A stretch of 64,000 bases of DNA, taken from assembly GCF_958450345.1 (NCBI RefSeq), contig NC_088780.1, positions 98,778,226 to 98,842,225 on the forward strand, given 5' to 3'. The notes beneath the pieces are model-generated. The model was not told where the DNA came from and searched no databases. It was given only the letters and a program-made list of their open reading frames with translations. Each line of letters starts with the position of its first letter. Position 1 is the stretch's first letter. Below, in pieces: positions 30,174 through 41,299 of the stretch. The stretch is from Calliphora vicina (taxonomy: Eukaryota > Arthropoda > Insecta > Diptera > Calliphoridae). The translations under genes were made by a program, and so were the position numbers.

Positions 30174-33100
30174 AACAAGTAAGAGTGCTATATTCGGCTG
30201 TGCCGAATCTTATATACCCTTCACCAAATTATACTTCAAAATTTTAAATATTTTTAGGTAAACAAAATTTAATTTTTTTCCAGTTGTTTTTTTTAATTTT
30301 TTGGAAAAAATTTTTTTTTGATTGTTTTTAAAATTTTTTTTTTAAATTTTAAAATTTTTTCAATTTTTTTTTGTGAAAAAAAAGAATTCGGGTTAAAAAT
30401 TTTTTCCGGTTTTGACCCATTGTAGGTCCATCTTACTATGGTCTTATATACGTCGTTGCAAATGTCTTTGAAATATCTATCATCTACCTTAGTAATCCAG
30501 ATATAGGTCAAAAATCGAGGTTGTCTTGGTTTTTTCCTCATAGCTCAGCCATTTGAGTACCGATTTTGCTGATTTTAAATAGCAAAATTCTCGAAAGCAT
30601 GTCTGACAGAATTATTGAAGATTTGGATCCCGAAGATATCTGGGGTCTTCAGAAAATTGATTTCAACAGACAGACGGACATGGCTTAATCGACTCCGCTA
30701 TCTATAAGGATTCAGAATATATATGGGGCATTTCATGTCAAGTGAACCAACTTTTGAAATCGATGTCTTCCGATCGGGATGAAATTTGCACCAAGGTTAG
30801 CTCTATTGGATAGTAACTCAGACACAATTTTTCAACAACATCGGTCGAGAACTCTCTGAGTTATAGGGGGTAAAATTTTGACAATTTGGTCAAACAGGGG
30901 TTTTTTCTTATCCATGTAACTTATTACCTATTGTTCTTAGCAAAATGTGTCCCAAATAGTATAGATAGCTATTTCTTCGATCTTTCGAAAAAAAATATTT
31001 AAAAAAAAAAATAAAAAATTTTTAATATTTTTTTTCCGAAATCAAAAACTTTTTTGACTTTTTTTTAAAATGGGTCCTTTTTTTTTTTTTTTTTTTTTTC
31101 TTAAAATAAAGTTTAGATATTTTCCTTGAACACCTACTTGGTCGCTTAGTGGGATGCGAGTGGGATATCTATCAAAATAAATATTTTGTAACTCAAAACA
31201 TAAAATTTTTGACTTTTTTTGCAAAATCAAAAACTTTGTTGACTTTTTTTTTCAAAATGGACCCTTTTTTAATCTTTTTTTTTAGGTCAAACAAAAGCTT
31301 AGATATTATCCTTGAAGACCCTTTTGGTCGCTTAGTGGGATGCGAGTGGGATATCTATCAAAATAAATATTTTTTAACTCAAGACTTACAATTTTTGACT
31401 TTTTTTTTTGCAAATACGATTTTTTTTCCAAATGGGCCCTTTTTTTAAAATTTTTTTTGTAGTCAAAAGAAAGCTTAGGTCCATTCCTTTAAGATATTTT
31501 TAGTCCCTTAGTGGGATGCGAGTGGGATATCTATCAAAATAAATATTTTGTAACGCAAGACATACAATTTTTTAATTTTTTTTTGCAAAATCAAAATTTT
31601 TTTCCAATATGGGCCCTTTTTCAATTTTTTTTTTGCTCAAAAGAAAGCCTAGGTCCATTCCTTTAAGATATTTTTAGTCCCTTAGTGGGATGCGAGTGGG
31701 ATATCTATCAAAATAAATGTTTTAACACAAAAATTGTATGTCTTGAGTTACAAAACATTTATTTTGATATATATCCCACTCGCATCCCACTAAGCGATCA
31801 AAACCATCTTAAAGGAATAGGCCTAAGCTTTCTTTATAGCAAAAAAAAAAATTACAAAAAGGGCCCATTTTAAAAAAAAGTCAAAAAAGTTTTTGATTTT
31901 GCCAAAAAATCAAAAATTGTATATCTTGAGTTACAAAATATTTATTTTGATAGATATCCCACTCGTATCCCACTAAGGGACCTAAAATATCTTAAAGGAA
32001 TGGACCTAAGCTTTCTTTTGACTAAAAAAAAATTTTTAAAAAAGGGCCCATTTTGAAAAAAAAATCGAATTTGCAAAAAAAAAGTCAATAATTGAATGTC
32101 TTGAGTTACAACATTTTTATTTTAATAGATATCCTACTCACATCTTCCTAAGTGACAAAATAGGTCTTAAAGGAAAAGACCTAAGCTTTCTTTTGAGCAA
32201 AAAAAAATTTTTAAAAAAAAGTCCCATATTGGAAAAAAATTTCGATTTTGCAAAAAAAAATTAAAAAATTGTTACAAAATATTTATTTTGATAGATATCC
32301 CACTCGCATCCCACTAAGGGACTAAAAATATCTTAAAGGAATGGACCTAGGCTTTCTTTTGAGCAAAAAAAAAAATTAAAAAAGGGCCCATATTGGAAAA
32401 AAATTTTGATTTTGCAAAAAAAAATTAAAAAATTGTATGTCTTGCGTTACAAAATATTTATTTTGATAGATATCCCACTCGCATCCCACTAAGGGACTAA
32501 AAATATCTTAAAGGAATGGACCTAAGCTTTCTTTTGACTACAAAAAAAATTTTAAAAAAAGGGCCCATTTGGAAAAAAAATCGTATTTGCAAAAAAAAAA
32601 GTCAAAAATTGTAAGTCTTGAGTTAAAAAATATTTATTTTGATAGATATCCCACTCGCATCCCACTAAGCGACCAAAAGGGTCTTCAAGGATAATATCTA
32701 AGCTTTTGTTTGACCTAAAAAAAAAGATTAAAAAAGGGTCCATTTTGAAAAAAAAAAGTCAACAAAGTTTTTGATTTTGCAAAAAAAGTCAAAAATTTTA
32801 TGTTTTGAGTTACAAAATATTTATTTTGATAGATATCCCACTCGCATCCCACTAAGCGACCAAGTAGGTGTTCAAGGAAAATATCTAAACTTTATTTTAA
32901 GAAAAAAAAAAAAAAAAAAAAGGACGCATTTTAAAAAAAAGTCAAAAAAGTTTTTGATTTCGGAAAAAAAATATTAAAAATTTTTTATTTTTTTTTGAAA
33001 TATTTTTTTCGAAAGATCGAAGAAATAGCTATCTATACTATTTGGGACACATTTTGCTAAGAACAATAGGTAATAAGTTACATGGATAAGAAAAAACCCC

Positions 33101-33366
33101 TGTTTGACCAAATTGTCAAAATTTTACCCCCTATAACTCAGAGAGTTCTCGACCGATGTTGTTGAAAAATTGTGTCTGAGTTACTATCCAATAGAGCTAA
33201 CCTTGGTGCAAATTTCATCCCGATCGGAAGACATCGATTTCAAAAGTTGGTTCACTTGACATGAAATGCCCCATATACTTTATAGGGTCGGAAATGAAAA
33301 ATGTAGAAATTACAAACGGAATGACAAACTTATATATACCCTTCTCACGAAGGTGAAGGGTATAAT
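30174..33366 (-). repeat. Family-A repeat split by a foldback
   Basis: Outer parts 30174-30723 and 33274-33366 join into one ordinary family-A copy: AACAAGTAAGAG at left, GAAGGTGAAGGGTAT at right, and the split falls in its ATATATATACTTTATAGGG stretch. Confidence 0.85.
30724..33273. mobile_element. 2.55-kb family-C foldback element
   Basis: Long inverted ends start TGGGGCATTTCATGTCAAGT, flanked by TATA at both sides (TA target). The interior is an array of units of about 175-185 bp with the core TGGGATGCGAGTGGGATATC. Four units point one way (31150, 31335, 31510, 31685) and seven the other (from 31775 to 32840), meeting near 31745. The open frames here are mirror images of each other and are repeat translations. 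No transposase is present. Confidence 0.88.
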
Positions 33367-33399
33367 AATTCAGGATAACATGCACTAGTTTCAAGTTTA

Positions 33400-33830
33400 T
33401 TGTGTCATTGTAATGTGGATTGTAGCTCATTCGAAACGTATTATTAGAATTAAAAAAGTACCACATTTTATATTCCCAATTAGCATCATGAATGCCTAAT
33501 TTCATATTTCTGGGCCCATTTTTATTGAAAATGCAAAACAAATTATATTGATTATAGGTACACTTATAGATAATCCAAAAAGTAGCATATTGAAAAACGA
33601 AAAAGTACTCCTTAGTTTGGTTTAGTTTTCCTTTTTTGGTATCATAATACCATTGAGTCCACTATTCTTGCTTATGTCTTTACTGAGAAGCATATTAGCC
33701 AACTTTAATGTATATAAGGTAACTAATTTAATATATTAAAAAAGTACCATTAAAAGAAAAAGTACCAATTTTCCTTTATCCTCTTGAATTCCCGTCAAGT
33801 TTTAATTTTTAATTTGTTAGCTTTTCCTAT
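33400..33830. repeat. Family-H AAAAAGTACCA repeat
   Basis: Imperfect repeats of AAAAAGTACCATTA and TAATTTCATNTTTCTGGG(C/T)CCAT, shared with 51660-53000. No coding signal. Confidence 0.5.
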
Positions 33831-34131
33831 ATTATCAATTGATTTTGTTTCTACACTTGATATTTAATAAATTATCACAAAACCGACCGAAACCGATCGG
33901 TTTTCAATTTTTTAAAACCGAAACCGCGGTTTTGAAATTCTTCGGTTTTTTTGGAAACTCTAGAAAAAATAGTTTCAAAATATTCAACTTATTATTAAAT
34001 TCCAAAAACCCTAAGATTTATGAGGTTTCTTAAATACTAGAAGTACTTCCCAGGTAAACTTTTTCAAATTTTTAGTTAATAGGTCTAAATTTAAGCAAAT
34101 TTTTAAAATAATATTAATATATGGGGCATTT

Positions 34132-34231
34132 CATGTCAAGTGAACCAACTTTTGAAATCGATGTCTTCCGATCGGGATGAAATTTGCACCATCGATTTCA
34201 AAAGTTGGTTCACTTGACATGAAATGCCCCA
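34132..34231. mobile_element. Minimal 100-bp family-C palindrome
   Basis: Consists of only the two family-C termini, TGGGGCATTTCATGTCAAGT inward and its exact inverse, joined at about 34192 with no internal repeats. Flanked by TATA on both sides. Confidence 0.9.
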
Positions 34232-34399
34232 TATACGTTTATTTTATTTACATATATTAAAGAAATAAAAACATAATTAATTAAATTCTGAAAATAGAAA
34301 ACAAATTAAAAAGTATTAATTATAATGACATTGGAAATGGAAACCTTTTGGTATTATATATTTAAAATTGATTTAATGCATAATTGATTAACGTGTCAA

Positions 34400-37300
34400 T
34401 TATCTTGCTAGAGGAACATCATTGTCCCATACGAAATTGTTCTTTTTCGGTTTAGAATTTCCAGGATTATTTATAGGATTTGCATTATTTTGAATTGGGT
34501 TTTCAGTTTGAATTGGCAATTCAGTAGTTGTGTAATGAATCGAATTTTTAATATTCGTAGCCGTTGTAGTTTGTACGACATTATTGTGATTTATATTTTT
34601 AGTAGGCTTTTCGGTGACAATATGGTTTAGATTTGTTTGACTAATATTAGTGGTGGAAGATTTCCCTTCATTCGTTTTGGCTTCAGTCTTTGTATTGGCC
34701 TTTTGGGTAGCATTTTCAATATGTGTTGCTACTGAAGTTTTAACAACGTTATCGTCCGTTTTATGTTTAGGCTCCTTTTCAGTGACGGTATTCATTCGAT
34801 TTATTTTTGGTTGGTCTGAGGTCTTGGTAGTAGAATTTACTTTATTTTTATCATTTGTTGTTGTTTTAACAACATTATTGTAGTTTTTAATATTTGTGGT
34901 GTCTGTGGAATTTAGATTTGTAGTTGATTGATTAGTGATCTTGGTAGACGATTTTTCTCTATTCAACTTGGGGTCAAGATTAGTATTGACCTTGTTTTGG
35001 GTTGAATTTGTACCGTTTATTGTCGCTGTACTTTTAACATTATTGTCAATTTTATTTGTAGCTCGCTTTTCTGAGGTTGTATTTATATTCGGATGACTTG
35101 AGGTCTTGGGTGTAGAATTTACTTTATTTTCATCATTTGTTGTTTGAGGCGGCTGGTTTGCTTTTGTAGTTTTAACAGCATTATTGTAATTTTTAATATT
35201 TGTGGTCTCTGTGGAATTAACATTTGTAGTTGATTGATTAGTGATCTTGGATGAAGAAGATATGACCATGTTTTGGATTGAATTTTTATCATTAATTGTC
35301 ACAGTACTTTTAACAACTTTATTGGTATCAGTTTTATTTATAGCTCCCTTTTCTAAGGTAGAATTTATTCGATTTATATTTGTGTGACTTGAGGTGTTGC
35401 TAGTAGAATTAACTTTATTATTTTTATTGTCATTTATTGTTGTAGACAGCTGGGCCTCTGTAGTTTTATCTAAGTTGTTGTAGTTTTTAATATTTGTGTT
35501 CTCTGTGGAATTAACATTTGTATCTGATTTACTAATAATTCTGGTAGCAGATTTTTCTTTAGTTTTCTCTAGGTCATTCTCGGTACTTTTATTTTCTGTT
35601 TTCGAAATTCCAACATTTGTATTTGTATACGATTTTGTAAAGACGTTAGAAGATGTTTTATGACTTGAATTTTTCGTGTCCTTTTTAGAGTAGATAGATT
35701 TTGCAACATTATTAGTTGAGTTCTTAGATGAATTTGACTGAGTGTAAAAATGTACGTAATGATGATTTGAGGTATGCTGAAGATGAGTATGACTTTCAGC
35801 TAAAAATAGAAAAATATATTAACGTTACATACAATATTTGAAAATACATAGAAAACTTACCATTGTGAGTATTATAAATAAAATGATGATCACTAAATGG
35901 ATGTACCGTCACATTTGAAGAATTAAGTTTGTTACTGTTTAATGATGTATTGTTTTCTTGGATTATTATAGTATTTTGATTTATTGTGGGTTGTGCTTTC
36001 TCAATTCTAGTACTATATGATCTACTGTGTAACGTTGTAACATTAGTTTTATGAGTAGTATTTGAAATTGTTGTAGTTTTTGACTGATTTTTTGTTGAAC
36101 TTTTAACATTTGTTGCCACTGTACTTTTAACAGCATTACTGTCAGTCTTAGCACTGAAGTTTCTTGAATTTTCCGTGTCCTTTTTCGAGTAAATAGATTT
36201 TGCATCATTATTGGAAGAGTTTTTAGATGACGGTAATTGAGTGTTTATATGTAGGGTATTATGACTTGAGGAATGCTGATGATGAGTATGACTTTCAGCT
36301 AAAAATAGAAAAATATTTTTTTTTTTATATGGGAGAATCCATTACAAAGCGGACAGAAAGAAAACTGTACTTTTCGGATTTATTATTTCCAATTTCAATG
36401 AAATTTACCACAGTTATTACTTATGTATTGCAATTGTTTATCAAGTCAAGTTTTAAATTTAAATTTACACTTTTGTGATATTTTTAAATTGTCAAGATGT
36501 TACATTTTTGGACCGGAAAGGTTCTCTAGTCAAAAAGTTTATGATTTGATAATAATATGCAATACCTAATAACTGAGGTAAATTTCCTTAAAATCGGAGA
36601 TGACAAATCTGACTGCAGTCCGCTTTGTGATGGATGGATCCATAGAAAACTTACTTTTGTGAGTATTATACATAAAATAATGATTACTAAATGGCTGTAC
36701 CGTCACATTTGCAGAATTAAGATTATTACTGTTAAATGCTGGACTATTTAGATGGATTTGAATAGATTTGCGATTTAATATTGGTAGTTTTTTCACAATG
36801 TGGCATGATATGACAGTAGAATTCGTTTTTAAACTGTGTACTGTTTTAAGATGAGTTTTATGAGTAGTATTTGAAATTAATGTTGCAGTAATTCTTGCGT
36901 CAGTACTTTTTAGATTTATTTTTGAGTCACTAATTGCATTTTTAATATTTGTGGCATCTGTATTTGATTGACTAATAATCTTGCTAGCAGATTTATCATT
37001 ATTCTTCTCATTGCTATTTTTAACATTCGCTGCCACTGAATTTTTAACAATATTATTTGAAATTCCGACATTTGTTATTAATGTATTTGTATTCGATTGT
37101 TTAAAGATTTCGGACGAAGTTTTATTAGCAATAATAAAACTTGAATGTTCAGTGTTCTTTTTAGAGTAAATAGATTTTGCATTATTATGGTTAGATGACT
37201 GTGATTGGTGGTATAAATCTACGGAATGATGATTTGAGGATTGGTGATGATTATTATGACTTTCAGCTAAAAAAAGAAAAAATTAAATAATATTTAGGTT

Positions 37301-37646
37301 ACATACTAAATCTGAAAATAGAGATCTTACCACTGTGTATATTAATTTTAAAATTGTGATCAATAAATGGGAATACCGACACATTTGTAGAATTTAATTT
37401 ATTACTATTTAACGTTGAGATATTTTGTTGTATTTTTACTGTTTTGCGATTTATTATCGGCTGTACTTTACGGCATAATCTGGTAGCAGGATTCGATATT
37501 TTACTGTTCAACGTTTTAATAATAGATTTTTGCGTAGTATGTGATATTGATACTGGAGTAATTCTTTTATTTAGTAAACTGATTGAACTATATGCAGGTA
37601 TTGGTATAGCACCAGGTATACGAATTTCTGATTTGCAACGTTTACA
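34400..37646 (-). repeat. Duplicated exon cassettes of P1
   Basis: Internal exons of 612 and 438 nt are symmetrical (phase 1-1), so copying or loss of a cassette keeps frame. The boundary sequence is alike at each exon: TTTTTAG|CTGAAAGTCAT at the acceptor and CACAATG|GTAAG at the donor. Inside the last exon three NIKNYNN blocks are spaced about 300 nt apart (34881, 35184, 35480). Confidence 0.8.
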
Positions 37647-38384
37647 CTAAAATACAAGTTTAATTTAAATATATATTTGGTCAATTCACAAGGTCTCTTA
37701 TCATGTCATAATGTCCTAATATTTCACAATGGTTTTTATTGCTTTTGAAGCAAAAAATGTTCTAAAATAATACTACATGCAGAGACCTTCGCCGGGTCGT
37801 TTAAGCCAAGCCGCCGAGTCGTGTTATATTAGGACATTATGACAATATGACTGATAAGAGACCTTGTGAATTGACCAATTATAACACACACAATTAGGGT
37901 GTTTTTTTACTTTTTTTCGAATTTCGAGGAGTACAGACTGGATTAGTGTGACACTTATTATTAACATTATTCGATTTGACTGAAATGTTTGGCACACAAA
38001 ACCCATACTTCTTGAAATTGCAAGAAAAACACATTAATTTTTATACAAATTTATATTTAAATTAACTTACTCTTCCGCAAATTTTATTAGCTGTAGTTTG
38101 TGGTGTAATTTGCACATTTCGTGAAGATTCAAAGTTATTAAAGATGTCTGGATAGCTAACAATTCCTTTGTGAAATTTGGCCGTTATCGGATTAGAACAA
38201 GGTGTTACCTAAAACAATATTCCCAGACATGTTGTGTTATCTTCAAAACTATTTTACTATGAACAATTTATACCTGTGGCAATTTGCATTTTCGACATCC
38301 TGTTGCACATGCACTTTCAGCTCCATACTTTATTAATATAATTAATATAATCGATAACACTTTAATGTTTTTAAATATAATCAT
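34400..38384 (-). CDS. P1: large secreted Asn/Thr/Ser-rich protein with duplicated exons
   Basis: Family unknown. Six coding exons: 38384-38274, 38208-38071, 37646-37331, 37266-36655, 36298-35861 and 35799-34400, about 1004 residues. A signal peptide (MIIFKNIKVLSIILIILI) is followed by a Cys cluster (CATGCRKC), then ICGR joined across an intron to CKRC, also seen in P4. The last four exons are separated by phase-1 introns. Exons 4-6 each begin AESH(T/N)(H/N); exons 3-5 each end with a motif like NVTVHPFSDHHFIYNTHNG, so a cassette has been copied. The last exon also holds about 3.5 tandem blocks of roughly 100 residues (NIKNYNN marks each). Many N-x-S/T sequons and Thr runs suggest a glycosylated, mucin-like product. 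It ends WDNDVPLAR. A family-J MITE lies in intron 2. Confidence 0.8.
37677..37878. mobile_element. Family-J MITE in P1 intron 2
   Basis: Terminal inverted repeats TTGGTCAATTCACAAGGTCT and its inverse, about 40 bp, with inner motif ATAATGTCCTAATA. Related to the unit at 9483. A minus-strand frame at 37890-38010 (CVPNISV, then a stop) lies between the MITE and exon 2; its phase does not fit the neighbours, so it is treated as intron. Confidence 0.8.
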
Positions 38385-38440
38385 TATGATAATATTTTAT
38401 ATTAACGACAGCTATTTAGTTTGAGTTTACTTTAGCAACT

Positions 38441-38475
38441 AACTCCAATATTATTTATTTTTTAATTTATATATA
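38441..38475 (-). promoter_or_regulatory. P1 core promoter
   Basis: TATATATAAAT (about 38475-38465) with a likely initiator GTTAGTTGC about 30 bp downstream (near 38441). P4 has the same arrangement with ATCAGTTGC, an arthropod TCAGT-type initiator. The start codon follows about 57 bp later. Confidence 0.6.
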
Positions 38476-39390
38476 GCATAATTCCCCAGATGATTTCTTA
38501 TTTATGCAGTACTATAGGTTCCTTGGGTATTATGGGTTTGTGCTGGTGCTTCCACCAGATGGCCCCACAGCCATCTTAACCGATGCAAGTAACAGTTCGC
38601 AGAAGTGTGAATGTATTTTACACAGGCAGACACCTGCAGCTCACTGTCTAGTGAATTTTTCTGGACAGTGATTTTTTTGACTAAGCATTTTTATAATAGA
38701 AAAGAGAGTCATATTATCCTCCCTGAAAACACATCAATATCATAGAGTTCAAAGCAAATAAAAAAGCAACCAACAAAAACTTAAAGATCCCATCTAATCT
38801 CTTTACCACAAAATCTCATTATCGCTGAGAAAACTCTTAAAGTTGCATAAAACTGCCTATGTTTCTTACTAAGTTATGACTTCTGGAATAGGTTATTTAA
38901 CTCTTAAAAATCATTAACATTATTATTACCTGTAACCAGGTATAGAGTATCATGAGGCCGGGCAATACTTCTTCTCGGATTAATTTTTTTTAATTATTAT
39001 TTATAAGAATTTAAATGTTATTTTGTGGTTAATTAAACGGCCGCAATGTTTCATTAATAACGAAAGGAAGATCTTGCAATTTATTAATAACACCCACACT
39101 TTACCGATTAACATGACGAATGTGATAATTCTTCAAATTCTATTCTGAATCTGTTAAAGATTATGTCGATTCATATACAACCAACTATAAAAAACCCTAA
39201 CGTATGTGAGAGTTCTTCAAAATCTATCTTGGATGTGTTTAATATTACGTAGATCCACGAGGGGTCAGATGAAGATCTTCTCTAGGACTAATTATATTTT
39301 AAATATCAGTTCATTAGGATCATAAATAGATTTTTGGTAATTTTTGAAAAAAAAAATCAGCCCAAGGTGGCCTGTAATTTTCCAAATTAT
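38476..39390. other. P1 upstream region
   Basis: Contains a block shared with P4 (CGGCCGCAATGTTTCATT at 39038-39055) and, from about 39280 to 39370, a family-G fragment. No gene. Confidence 0.5.
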
Positions 39391-39614
39391 TGTTACGAAA
39401 TTGTACTTGAATTCAAATATAACGATTTTAAGGGCTGATTTAAAAGTAGCATAATGCTTTCAAATAACAGTGCTGTAATAGAAAACTGTAACATATCTGT
39501 GGGCATTATTAAATAAAAGCTTTCAGTTGATCATTGATCGTAAGTTGGCAACGCTGTTTGAATTCGAATATTCAGTTAAGGAACATTGTAGAAAGTACAC
39601 CACAGATGGCGTAT
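39391..39614 (+). mobile_element. 5' part of an LTR, inverted relative to the one at 40060
   Basis: Starts TGTTACGAAATTGTACTTGA and runs to GTACACCACAGATGGCGTATG. It matches the first 230 bp of the LTR read on the minus strand from 40575, and is cut off at a family-C half element. Confidence 0.7.
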
Positions 39615-39623
39615 GATCCAGAA

Positions 39624-39955
39624 AAAAGTTTTTGATTTCGGAAAAAAAATATTAACAATTTTTTATTTTAAATATTTTTTTTTCGAAAGATTGAAGAAGT
39701 AGCTATCTAAACTATTTGGGACACATTTTGCTAAGAACAATAGGTAATAAGTTACATGGATAAGAAAAAAAACCCTTCTTGGCCAAAATGTCAAATTTTG
39801 AACCCCTCTAACTCAGAGATTTCTCGACCGATCTTGTTGAAAAATTGTGTCTGAGTTACTATCTAAGTTACAATAGAACTGATCTTGGTGCAAATTTCAT
39901 CCCGATCGGAAGACATCAATTTCAAAAGTTGGTTCACTTGACATGAAATGCCTCA
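39624..39955. mobile_element. Family-C element, right half only
   Basis: Has ACATTTTGCTAAGAACAATA, CCCGATCGGAAGACATC and ends GACATGAAATGCCTCA. The left terminus is lacking. Confidence 0.75.
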
Positions 39956-40059
39956 TATTCAAGTTTAAAACCATAGATTAAAATATTATTTGGTTTATTT
40001 CCTTTAAATAAACCGGATACTTTTGATTGCAAATAAAAGCCGTTTAGTAGTTTGAAAAT

Positions 40060-40575
40060 TGTAACAACTCATTCATTTAAAATGTACAACAACAACAGCA
40101 TTAAATAGTCACTCAGTGTTTTTTTTATACACGTTTATAAAGTAGCAGAAATAAAGACACACTTTATATGTACACGAATTCAATTGAAAGAAACACAACA
40201 CACTTTAAGGCACTCAGTTGATGTCTATTCGGAAAGCGTCTCTGATAGACTCACTCACGACTGCAACCTATTTATAACACTGCCATCTGCACTCTAGATT
40301 GTTCTTTAACTGTCAAAATTTGAATATTCTAGATCTTACTAATACATACGCCATCTGTGGTGTACTTTCTACAATGTTCTTTAACTGAATATTCGAATTC
40401 GAATGCAGCGTTGGCAACTTACGATCAAATCAACTGAAAGCTTTTATTCAATGTTAATAATGCCCACAGGTATGTTACAGTTTGCTATTACAGCACTGTT
40501 ATTTGAAAGCATTATGCTACTTTTAATTCAGCACTTAAAATCGTTATATTTGAATTCAAGTACAATTTCGTAACA
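40060..40575 (-). mobile_element. LTR retrotransposon solo LTR
   Basis: On the minus strand it starts TGTTACGAAATTGTACTTGA and ends GAGTTGTTACA, 516 bp, with TG...CA ends. It includes a plausible TATA region (TTATAAATAGG, about 40272). No gag/pol sequence lies next to it; 39956-40059 may be leftover internal DNA because its equivalent is also next to the LTR fragment at 24919. Confidence 0.7.
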
Positions 40576-40615
40576 ATATATATACATATAAGCGTTACAG
40601 TTGTCAAAAACCTAA

Positions 40616-40877
40616 GGCCCTAATTTTGTAAATCACGTCACCAAAGTGATGTTTATGTGCAAATCAAAAACAACATTTCACACATTTTAAAAATTTGTTT
40701 TTGTTTTGTGTACACAATTTTCAAATTATGAAAGGCAAATCAACGTTTGAATTTTTGTGCGTTTGTTTGGTTCACAATTTGTACATAAAACAAAAAAAAA
40801 ATTTGAAATGTGTGAATTGTTGTTTTTGCTTTGCACATAAATATCACTTTGGTGACGTGATTTACAAAATTAGGGCC
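40616..40877. mobile_element. PIF/Harbinger-like MITE with TAA duplication
   Basis: Ends GGCCCTAATTTTGTAAATCA and its inverse, with further inverted match over CACGTCACCAAAGTGAT. Flanked by TAA on both sides (40613-40615 and 40878-40880), the 3-bp TWA duplication expected for PIF/Harbinger. A minus-coordinate-like frame within it (40695-40880) is palindromic repeat translation. Confidence 0.8.
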
Positions 40878-40880
40878 TAA

Positions 40881-41299
40881 GTCTTGCAACAACAAAATAC
40901 ATGTAAATTTGCGAGAGAGTAATTATTTTAACTCTCAGTTGCGCCTCTCGTTCTACTACTCTATGTTCAAAACCGTTTCGTTTTATAAAATGAGGCCGTT
41001 TATCAAAGTCAATCATAGTAATCATTTATTTCTAAAAAGTAAACTTATTTCAGACTAAAATATTATTTCAGTTTATTTTAGTTATGTATATATCTACGTG
41101 TATATTTTTGTTAGTATGAGAGCATAATTATTAAGCTACATATGTATGAAAAATATTTAAGTTTCGTTTTATAAAATGCAATCATAATTCTGAAGGATTA
41201 TTGAAAGTTCTGCATAGCTAAAAACAAGTTCTTTCCTTATTTCTCCCAGTGTCGTTATTAGTATTGGCCTCCGGTGGAACTGTACTCGTGCTGATTATT
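40881..41299. other. 3' flank of P4
   Basis: AT-rich. Nothing recognised besides the P4 3' UTR region next to the stop. Confidence 0.5.

Larger units (their letters stand above)
29809..33962. mobile_element. hAT-like shell (family I) containing two nested elements
   Basis: Ends TAGAGTTTC and GAAACTCTA, each followed inward by AACCGCGGTTT-containing DNA. They are flanked by GAATAAAT (29801-29808) and GAAAAAAT (33963-33970), which match at seven of eight positions. The 8-bp duplication and TAGNG end fit a hAT-type element. Inside sits a family-A repeat (30174-33366), and inside that a family-C foldback (30724-33273). The remainder includes family-H sequence near 33400-33830. Confidence 0.55.

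Noticed and set aside
31149..32977. Open frames of 60-100 codons with GCEWDIYQNKYF-like text on both strands
   Set aside because: They are translations of the same family-C tandem unit in both orientations; no start context, domain or codon bias.
34650..34883. Hydrophobic plus-strand frame opposite the last P1 exon
   Set aside because: Antisense shadow of a Thr/Asn-rich exon; such exons read backwards give Val/Leu/Phe-rich text.
37890..38013. Extra Cys-containing exon of P1 between exon 2 and the family-J MITE
   Set aside because: Frame ends in a stop and the possible donor gives the wrong phase. P4 has no counterpart, and direct exon 2-3 joining keeps frame.
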